NCBI GenBank assembly: GCA_003158475.1
Contig: PMJR01000130.1
Coordinates: 60,590-101,192, forward strand
Source: Ignavibacteriota bacterium
GTDB taxonomy: Bacteria; Bacteroidota; Ignavibacteria; UBA10030; UBA6906
Direction: 5' to 3'
Length of the DNA stretch: 40,603 nucleotides
Part shown: positions 34,396-40,603 of the stretch, piece by piece
How positions within the stretch are numbered: position 1 is the stretch's first letter
Layout of the letters: each line of letters begins with the position of its first letter
The notes under the pieces: generated by a model
What the model was told of the DNA's origin: nothing
Seen by the model: only the letters and a program-made list of their open reading frames with translations
Databases searched by the model: none
Made by a program: the position numbers and the translations under genes

Positions 34396-35085
34396 ATGCT
34401 CCGTCCGAAAAAGAAAATCTCCCGAAGAGAACTGAAAGAAGACGCTCTTGTAGCGACGTATGTGAAGCTGACCTCGTTCTATGAGGAAAACAAGAGGATG
34501 ATAAGCATCGCGGTCACCGCGGTTGTCATTGCCGTGTTCGCCGTCGTCATCTACGTCAAGAACAGGGCCGACAACAACGAGAAGGCCATTACGGCGCTGG
34601 GATCGATATTTGAAACGTACGACGCGGGCCAGTTCCAGGCCGCCGTCGACGGGATTCCCGAAAAGAACATCATGGGCCTCAAGGCGATCGTCGACAACTA
34701 CGGGAACTCGGCGGCGGGGGATCTTGCGAGGTTTTATCTTGCAGGCGCGTATGCAAACCTCGGGAAATACGACGAGGCCCTCAGGGAGTTTGAAGACTTC
34801 AGCCCCGCCGGTGAGCTTCTTGCGGTTGCGCGGCTCTCGGGAATCGGGTCCTGTCAGGAATCCAAAGGCATGTTCAAGGAAGCGGCGGCGTCATTCGAAA
34901 AGGCGGCGACACAGTATCCGAAGGACATAAGCGCCGCCGAGAACCTGAACAACGCCGCGCGGGACTTCGGACGGGCCGGGGAAAAGGAAAAGGCCATCGA
35001 TCTCTACAGACGCGTCAAGAAGAACTATCCGAACACAGCCTTCGCCCGGGACGCCGACCGGTTCATCGCCCAGCTTTCGGTCTAA
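34396..35085 (+). CDS. Membrane-anchored TPR protein
   Basis: A 229-residue protein with a basic N-terminus (RPKKKISRRELKED), one membrane helix (about 35-55) and a C-terminal domain with about three TPR-like helical pairs (AGAYANLGKYDEALREF, EAAASFEKAATQYP, KAIDLYRRVKKNYP). The layout resembles YfgM-like ancillary translocon proteins, a type II membrane protein with periplasmic TPRs, but the assignment to YfgM is not certain. It is 51 nt downstream of tRNA-Arg and has AAAGGA before the ATG. Confidence 0.78.
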   Translation: MLRPKKKISRRELKEDALVATYVKLTSFYEENKRMISIAVTAVVIAVFAVVIYVKNRADNNEKAITALGSIFETYDAGQFQAAVDGIPEKNIMGLKAIVDNYGNSAAGDLARFYLAGAYANLGKYDEALREFEDFSPAGELLAVARLSGIGSCQESKGMFKEAAASFEKAATQYPKDISAAENLNNAARDFGRAGEKEKAIDLYRRVKKNYPNTAFARDADRFIAQLSV

Positions 35086-35114
35086 CTCGCACGCCGCTCC
35101 GGGGCGTAATCAAC

Positions 35115-35139
35115 GGTGGCGCAGTTCTCGTGCGCCATC
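35115..35139 (+). terminator. Intergenic hairpin, possible terminator
   Basis: GGTGGCGCA (35115-35123) pairs with TGCGCCATC (35131-35139), a 9-bp stem with one G-T and a 7-nt loop, in the 123-nt gap between the TPR gene and the MATE gene. No T-run follows, so an intrinsic terminator is uncertain. Confidence 0.35.
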
Positions 35140-35208
35140 AATGATCATGCTCTCTGAGGTGCCAGGCGCGCCGCTCTCACAAAGGAGAATCGTCGTTCTG
35201 CGGACTCC

Positions 35209-36558
35209 ATGGGCTTCCTTCCGGACAAACCACTCACGCGCAATGTTCTGAGGATTTCAGCTCCCGCCGTGGCCGGACTCTCGGCACAGATGGTCGTTTC
35301 CGTGGTGGACACGGCCATGGTCGGAAGGCTTGAAAATACCTCCGTCGTTCTGGCTGCGATGGGACTTGGCATGCTCGCCACCTGGGCCATCACAAGCGTG
35401 TTCTCCAGCCTCGCCACGGGAACGCACGTGCTTGTCGCGCGGCGTACCGGCGAGAACGATCTCGCCGGGGCGGGGAGCGTGCTCAACAACTCCCTCCTCC
35501 TGGCGCTCGTCCTAGGGCTGGCCTTCGGCGCCCCCGGATACTTCTTCTCGTACAACGTCATTGATTTCTTCTCGAGCGATCACGCTGTCGCGGTCGCCGG
35601 GACGGGCTACATGCAGTGGCGCTTCATCGGTCTCCTTTTCTTTCTTTTCGTCGTTTCCTACCGCGGGTTCTTCAACGGCATCGGCGACACGCAGGTGTTC
35701 ATGTACTCGGCGATAATCATCAATTTCACGAACATTGCGCTCAACTACGTCCTGATATTCGGCGCATTCGGCATCCGGCCGATGGGCCTCGCCGGGGCGG
35801 GTGCCTCCAACGCCATAAGCAACGTCGTGGGATGTCTCTTTTTTCTGGGTGTAACTTTTCTCCGCCGGTATCGAACAAGATACAGGTACTATTCCCGCAT
35901 GATGGTCAGCGGTGACCTGGTCCGTCAGATTGTCAGGATCTCGATTCCCGTGTCGTTCCAGAACATCCTGATCCTGCTCGGATTTCTCGTCTTTGTCTCG
36001 ATCACCGGGATGATCGGCACCGTCCAGCAGGCGGCGAGCCAGGTTGTCATCACGGCGCTTTTTATGTCTTTCCTCCCCTGTTTTGGATTCGGGCTGGGAG
36101 CGCAAACGCTTGTCGGCCAGAGCCTGGGGAACGGCAAGCGCCAGCTTGCCCGGAGGTACGGGCTCGAAGCGGCTCGGCTGGCGACATATTTTACGATATT
36201 CCTCGGCGCCGTTTTCATTCTCGTCCCCGACGCTGTCATCATCCTTATCACGACGAACCGCGAGGTGACCGAGATCGCCCGGCCTATTCTCCGCATCGCA
36301 GGGGCCGCCCAGGTCGTGTACGCTTACGGGATCGTCCTTGCCCATGCACTTCAGGCTGCCGGAGCGACAGTCTACGTGATGGTGATCGAGGTGCTGACGC
36401 ACTGGGTGGTGTTCCTCCCTCTGTCCTATGTGCTCGGCGTCAGGCTGGGGTTCGGACTTGCGGGGGCCTGGTTCGCGCTCCCGATCTACATCCTCTCGTA
36501 TTCGTTGTTGATTTACAGGAAGTACAGGAGCGATTCGTGGCTGATGATCACGGTTTAA
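35209..36558 (+). CDS. MATE family efflux transporter
   Basis: A 449-residue membrane protein of the MATE family, about 12 segments in two related halves. The opening ISAPAVAGLSAQMVVSVVDTAMVGRL is characteristic, with the second half starting at ISIPVSFQNILILLGFLVF. It exports cationic drugs or metabolites by Na+ or H+ antiport. No ribosome binding site is close to the ATG; AAAGGAG lies about 20 nt upstream with no nearer in-frame start. It ends 22 nt before the phosphatase gene. Confidence 0.88.
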   Translation: MGFLPDKPLTRNVLRISAPAVAGLSAQMVVSVVDTAMVGRLENTSVVLAAMGLGMLATWAITSVFSSLATGTHVLVARRTGENDLAGAGSVLNNSLLLALVLGLAFGAPGYFFSYNVIDFFSSDHAVAVAGTGYMQWRFIGLLFFLFVVSYRGFFNGIGDTQVFMYSAIIINFTNIALNYVLIFGAFGIRPMGLAGAGASNAISNVVGCLFFLGVTFLRRYRTRYRYYSRMMVSGDLVRQIVRISIPVSFQNILILLGFLVFVSITGMIGTVQQAASQVVITALFMSFLPCFGFGLGAQTLVGQSLGNGKRQLARRYGLEAARLATYFTIFLGAVFILVPDAVIILITTNREVTEIARPILRIAGAAQVVYAYGIVLAHALQAAGATVYVMVIEVLTHWVVFLPLSYVLGVRLGFGLAGAWFALPIYILSYSLLIYRKYRSDSWLMITV

Positions 36559-36580
36559 CGATCCCGGGAGCGCCGGTCGC

Positions 36581-38695
36581 ATGAAACTCCGCAGGCTTAT
36601 CCTCCTGGGGGCGGCCTTTCTCCTTGTGATCTTCAAGTTCGCGCTTGACGTCGTGGAAAAAAACGTCGAGCTCGACCTGATGGGGTTCGGGCTGATCCGC
36701 GAGTTGCTTGTCATCGCGTCCCTGTCGCTCCTCTACTTCGTCATCGACGCCCTGGCCTCGCGGCGGGAGAGCACGCCGCTGCGGAAACTCGGGTTCGTCC
36801 TCATCGCGATGTGTGCGATGATCCTCGTCTCCATCGGGCTGTCGGTGTCCGGCGTCGGCGGGTTCGACACGAAGAACCAGGCTCTTGTTCCCCTGGACTA
36901 CCCGAGCATATTCCTGGCGTCGCTCGCCGCGGTCGCCTTCGGGATATTCTCCATCGTGGTCTTCCGCCTTCTCAGGGATCTCATTCTGATCAACCGCAAG
37001 CCCGCCGCGCGGCGCAACTGGCTGATCTTCTCCGCGCTCCTCCTGGGGACGTCGCTCTCGTGCCTGACCTCGCGGCCGCTCGATTCCTCGGTTGCTACGG
37101 CAATACTGTTCAGCTTCTCGATCCTGTTTGCGGTCATGAATTCGTTCCGCCTTCCGTGGATCGTCTATCTGACGAAGCGGGAAAAGCTCTTCAGCCTGGC
37201 CTGCGGGTTCTTCCTGTTCGGCGGATTCACCGCCCTTGCCGTCCAGATCGGCACCAGCTCGCTTCTGAGGAAATCGCTCCTGTACTATTCGCATCCCCTC
37301 TTCCAGTTCACACAGCTTGTGGCGATTTTCGGGGCGCTCTACGCCGGGATGGCGTTCGTGAGCACGCTCTTCCACCTGCCGACGGCCGAGGCGTTCGACA
37401 GGAAGCGCTCCGAGGTGTCGTCGCTCCACACGCTGAGCAAGCTTGTGACGCAGGTGTTCGATTTTAACGAGCTCGTAGACAACGTGACGTCAATGACCCT
37501 GCAGGTCGTCGGCGCGTCGAGCTGCTGGCTGGAGATCATCACGGCGGCCCCGGCGGAGGACGGCGCGGGGGCTTCCGACGACGGCTCCTATGCTGTGCAC
37601 GTGGCGGCGATGAAAAACATCGCGCAAGAGGAGATCGACATGCTCGTGTCGGCGGAACGCCGCGGCATACGCGACACCGTCGTGAATGAACGAAAGGCGA
37701 TCGTTGTCGACGACATCGAACATGACGCCCGGTTTGTGCACCTGAAAAAGCGCCGCGGGGTCGCCGGGTCGCTCGTCGTCGTTCCCCTTGTCGCACACAC
37801 GGGGCTCGCCGGGATCCTGTACGCGACGAAGAAGGAATCATTCGGGTTCGTCAGAGACGATGTGGACGCGATCTCGGCGTTCGCCGATCAGGCGACCGTC
37901 GCCATCGAGAATTCACGGCTCATCAGGGAATCCCTGGAAAAAGAGCGGCTGTACAGGGAGATGCTCGTGGCGCAGGAGATGCAGAAGCGCCTCCTTCCCC
38001 AGCATGTGCCGTCGGCGCCCACGATCGATCTCGACGCGATGTCGACGCCGGCATTCGAGGTGGGGGGGGACTACTACGATTTCATGGAACTCGGCGAGGG
38101 GCGGATCGGGATTGCCGTCGGGGATGTATCGGGAAAAGGAGTCTCCGCGGCCTTCTACATGTCGGAAATGAAGGGGATATTCCAGGCGCTCGGGAGGATT
38201 TGCGGATCGCCGAAAGAATTCATGGTTAAAGCCAACGAGGCGCTCGCCGACTCTATTGACAAACACTCGTTCGTTAGCTTAATTTACGCAATCCTGGACT
38301 CCCGCTCGGGCCGCCTCACGGTCGCGCGGGCGGGGCACTGCCCCATGCTGCACATCAGCGGCGAGACCGTGGCGTACGTCCGGCCGAACGGGCTGGGCAT
38401 GGGACTGAGCCGCGGGCAGACTTTTGACGACGCCATCCAGGAGGAAGTCATCACCCTCGTCGCCGGCGACGTCTGTGTGCTATACACCGACGGCGTCACG
38501 GAGGCCAGGTGCGGTGATGACGAGTTCGGGTACGAGCGGTTGATGGAAGCGGCGCGCGGGGCAAGGGAGAAGACCGCGGCGGGGATCAAGGTGGAGATCC
38601 TGGAAACCGTGAGCAGATTTACGGAGCAACGGGCGAACGACGACGACCTGACGCTCGTCGTCCTGAAATGGAACGGAGCCGAGAGGCGCCCTTAA
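36581..38695 (+). CDS. Membrane-bound GAF-PP2C (SpoIIE/RsbU-type) serine phosphatase
   Basis: A 704-residue signalling protein. Residues about 5-265 hold several hydrophobic helices, a sensory membrane part. A GAF domain follows (about 280-450, starting LVTQVFDFNELVDNVTSM), then a PP2C phosphatase of the SpoIIE/RsbU type (about 470-700). Metal-binding motifs are intact: GGDYYDF, GDVSGKG, LYTDGVTEAR and NDDDLT. It should dephosphorylate the STAS antagonist encoded next, releasing an anti-sigma kinase. A G8 tract codes for the Gly-Gly of the first metal motif. GGGAG precedes the ATG. Confidence 0.88.
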   Translation: MKLRRLILLGAAFLLVIFKFALDVVEKNVELDLMGFGLIRELLVIASLSLLYFVIDALASRRESTPLRKLGFVLIAMCAMILVSIGLSVSGVGGFDTKNQALVPLDYPSIFLASLAAVAFGIFSIVVFRLLRDLILINRKPAARRNWLIFSALLLGTSLSCLTSRPLDSSVATAILFSFSILFAVMNSFRLPWIVYLTKREKLFSLACGFFLFGGFTALAVQIGTSSLLRKSLLYYSHPLFQFTQLVAIFGALYAGMAFVSTLFHLPTAEAFDRKRSEVSSLHTLSKLVTQVFDFNELVDNVTSMTLQVVGASSCWLEIITAAPAEDGAGASDDGSYAVHVAAMKNIAQEEIDMLVSAERRGIRDTVVNERKAIVVDDIEHDARFVHLKKRRGVAGSLVVVPLVAHTGLAGILYATKKESFGFVRDDVDAISAFADQATVAIENSRLIRESLEKERLYREMLVAQEMQKRLLPQHVPSAPTIDLDAMSTPAFEVGGDYYDFMELGEGRIGIAVGDVSGKGVSAAFYMSEMKGIFQALGRICGSPKEFMVKANEALADSIDKHSFVSLIYAILDSRSGRLTVARAGHCPMLHISGETVAYVRPNGLGMGLSRGQTFDDAIQEEVITLVAGDVCVLYTDGVTEARCGDDEFGYERLMEAARGAREKTAAGIKVEILETVSRFTEQRANDDDLTLVVLKWNGAERRP

Positions 38696-38723
38696 CGCGC
38701 GATTTGAAACCGGAGGACCATCG

Positions 38724-39080
38724 ATGAGTGAATTCAAGATAGGACAACGCGAAGCGGAGAACGTCAGCATACTGGAGCTCAAGGGGTACCTTGATGCCCA
38801 CACGGCGCCGAAGCTGGAGGAGGCCTTCCAGGGCCTCCTGAAAAGCCAGCGGTACCGGATCGTCGTCAACTGCAGGGACCTGTCCTATATCAGCAGCGCG
38901 GGACTCGGCGTTTTCATGGCCTTCATCGAAGACGTACGGAACAACAAGGGGGACATCAAGCTCACGAACATGTCGCCGAAGGTATACAACGTCTTCGATC
39001 TGCTGGGATTCCCCCTGCTGTACGAGATATTCAAGGAGGAAAAGGAAGCGGTGACCCGGTTTTTCGACAGGACCAAGTAG
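38724..39080 (+). CDS. STAS-domain anti-sigma factor antagonist (SpoIIAA/RsbV-like)
   Basis: A 118-residue single STAS domain. The phosphorylated serine lies in DLSYISSAGLGVF, the standard SSxGL site (about Ser57). In partner-switching systems the unphosphorylated form binds the anti-sigma kinase. It sits between the phosphatase and the kinase genes with a strong GGAGG 7 nt before its ATG. The C-terminal helix is longer than in the shortest homologues. Confidence 0.9.
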   Translation: MSEFKIGQREAENVSILELKGYLDAHTAPKLEEAFQGLLKSQRYRIVVNCRDLSYISSAGLGVFMAFIEDVRNNKGDIKLTNMSPKVYNVFDLLGFPLLYEIFKEEKEAVTRFFDRTK

Positions 39081-39083
39081 AGC

Positions 39084-39503
39084 GTGAAGACCTCGAGCAT
39101 AAAGGTCGAGAGCCGGACGGAACGGCTGATTGCCGTCCGTGATTTCGTCTCGGAGGCTGCGCGGACGTTCGGCTTCGGCGACGAGGACATCAGCAAAATC
39201 GCCCTCGCCGTCGACGAAGCCTGTACGAACATCATCAAGCACGCATACCGGTCCGACCCGACGAAGACGATCCAGGTAAACGTCAGCGCGGAGAACGGGA
39301 CGTTCGTCGTGGCGATACGTGACGAAGGGGCACGCTTCAATCCCATGCAGGTGCAGCCTCCCGACATGAAGGAATACCTCTCGCATTTCCGGCGGGGAGG
39401 GCTGGGGGTGTACCTCATGAAATCCCTCATGGACAAGGTGGAATATTCCATCGTTCCGGGCAATGCAAACGAGGTCCGCCTGATGAAAAACCTGCCACGG
39501 TAA
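39084..39503 (+). CDS. Anti-sigma factor serine kinase (RsbW/SpoIIAB-like)
   Basis: A 139-residue GHKL ATPase. N-box is DEACTNIIKHAY, G1 is RDEGARF, and G2 is GGLGVYLMKSLMD. It should phosphorylate the STAS protein and sequester a sigma factor or another target. The start is GTG, 3 nt after the STAS stop. No sigma factor gene is present in the window, so the target is unknown. Confidence 0.9.
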   Translation: MKTSSIKVESRTERLIAVRDFVSEAARTFGFGDEDISKIALAVDEACTNIIKHAYRSDPTKTIQVNVSAENGTFVVAIRDEGARFNPMQVQPPDMKEYLSHFRRGGLGVYLMKSLMDKVEYSIVPGNANEVRLMKNLPR

Positions 39504-39512
39504 TCCCCCCCC

Positions 39513-40603
39513 ATGGCACGACCCCGCAGTACTCCTCCGAAAGCGGCAGCGGCCGAATCGTACGAAAGCAGGTTTGAAAACGCGGCGCTTTTTGAATTCA
39601 GCACCGTCATCAACTCCTCTCTGGAACTTCCGTTCATCCTCAGCCACATCCTCCTCACAATCATGGGAAAGATCCTCTCGACCCGGGCCATGGTGATGCT
39701 CGCGCGGTCGAAGGGGGAGTACGCCGTGGAGATGGTGAAAGGTTTCCCCCTGCAGCTTCAGGGGACCGGGGTCAGGATCGGCGCGGTGCCGAAGACGGCG
39801 TTCGACATCGGGGCGCTCGACGCCCGGCGTCACCCGTGGGTGAGGTTCTTCAGGGATCAGGGCGCAACGCTCATCCTCCCCCTTGTCATCGCGGACAAAA
39901 CGATCGGCGTGCTCGCATTCTGCGGGAGCGTTGCGCGCGAGAAACTCTCAGCCAGGGAGGTGACCTATCTCCGTTCACTGGCGAACATCTCCGCGACGGC
40001 GATCGAAAAGGCGCAGACGATACACGAGCTCCAGCGCGTCAATAGGCAGCTCGACCAGAAGATCCAGGATCTGAACACACTGTTCGAGACCGGAAAGGAA
40101 TTCAGCGCGCTCCTCGATCCCGAGAGGCAGGTCAGGCTCCTTGAGCTCTCCCTCCTGGGGCGGTTCCTCCCCGCCCGCTACATCATCAGTCTTCGTGACG
40201 GCGCGGATATGAGGATTGTGGCGTCGAAGACCTCCGGTCAGACGCCGCAGGGGGAGCTCCTTGCATCGCTCGCCCGGATCAATGCGCCGGTGCGCGTGGC
40301 GGACATGGTCGTCGAAGGGACCGTGGACGCCCGCGCCGCCCTGACCGCGCTCGGTATCGCCGTCGTTGTGCCGATACGCCTCCAGGGGGAATCCCGCGGG
40401 CAGATTCTTCTCGGCGAAAAGATGAGCAGGGAGGAGTTCAGCCAGGCCGACCTGGAGTTCGTTTCCTCGATCGGGAACCTGGCAATCATCTCCCTGGAGA
40501 ACGCCCGGCTCTTTAAGGAGGCGATAGAAAAGCAGAAGATGGAGGACGAGCTGCTCATCGCGCGCGAGATCCAGAAGGGGCTCCTGCCGAGCGTGCTCCC
40601 CGA
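39513..40603 (+). CDS. GAF-GAF-PP2C (RsbU-type) phosphatase, 3' end outside window
   Basis: An open frame of 363 codons running off the window end. The N-terminus is cytoplasmic-looking, MARPRSTPPKAAAAES. Two GAF-like domains follow (about 25-175 and 185-335), separated by a helical linker with LQRVNRQLDQKIQDLN. The last residues, LLIAREIQKGLLPS, match the coiled linker that opens SpoIIE/RsbU phosphatase domains, just as AQEMQKRLLPQ does in the upstream phosphatase. It is thus a second phosphatase for the same switch. The ATG follows the kinase stop by 9 nt and is preceded by eight C residues instead of a Shine-Dalgarno. Confidence 0.8.
   Translation, partial: MARPRSTPPKAAAAESYESRFENAALFEFSTVINSSLELPFILSHILLTIMGKILSTRAMVMLARSKGEYAVEMVKGFPLQLQGTGVRIGAVPKTAFDIGALDARRHPWVRFFRDQGATLILPLVIADKTIGVLAFCGSVAREKLSAREVTYLRSLANISATAIEKAQTIHELQRVNRQLDQKIQDLNTLFETGKEFSALLDPERQVRLLELSLLGRFLPARYIISLRDGADMRIVASKTSGQTPQGELLASLARINAPVRVADMVVEGTVDARAALTALGIAVVVPIRLQGESRGQILLGEKMSREEFSQADLEFVSSIGNLAIISLENARLFKEAIEKQKMEDELLIAREIQKGLLPSVLP

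Overview
The window looks like a chromosomal segment of a high-GC, Gram-negative member of the FCB group (Bacteroidota / Ignavibacteria-like). Three things support this: a secreted amylase ends in a QNYPNPFNP-type T9SS sorting domain; a lipid A-type acyltransferase lies beside a heptosyltransferase, so the cell makes LPS; and a GWxTD protein is present. No phage, IS element, rRNA or CRISPR array is visible. Coding density is very high and many genes overlap by 4 nt. The placement is inferred from protein motifs, not from a marker gene.

Layout. (1) 39-3946, minus: two tandem membrane-anchored SGNH-hydrolase/TPR fusions. (2) 4197-18763, plus: a nine-gene alpha-glucan operon with a cytoplasmic GH13, a T9SS-exported GH13, an exported GH57 with a starch-binding-like domain, a GlgE/maltosyltransferase-like GH13, an SLC45-like MFS transporter, a MalE/MalF/MalG-type ABC importer without an ATPase, and a second SLC45-like MFS. 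(3) 18760-22914, minus: a small membrane protein, an exported debranching enzyme and a tropinone-reductase-like SDR. (4) 23069-23856, plus: a lone receiver protein overlapping a YjbQ-family gene. (5) 23908-34141, plus: GWxTD protein, lipid A acyltransferase, heptosyltransferase, TsaC, a PIG-L deacetylase, and a complete FbpABC/AfuABC-type ABC transporter. (6) 34107-34344: a promoter, an Arg-rich mini-ORF with hairpins, and tRNA-Arg(CCG). (7) 34396-40603: TPR membrane protein, MATE exporter, then a partner-switching set (PP2C phosphatase, STAS antagonist, anti-sigma kinase, second PP2C phosphatase cut by the window end).

How the genes fit together: starch or glycogen would be cut outside the cell (T9SS GH13) and in the periplasm (GH57, debranching enzyme). 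Maltodextrins would then enter by the ABC importer or the two MFS carriers and be processed in the cytoplasm by the GH13 hydrolase and the GH13-like transferase. The envelope genes and the partner-switching set are separate functions. The points most worth a second look are the Arg-rich leader ahead of tRNA-Arg(CCG), the GH13 protein with altered catalytic motifs, the TPR-interrupted SGNH pair, the ATPase-less importer, and repeated G8-G9 tracts inside genes.
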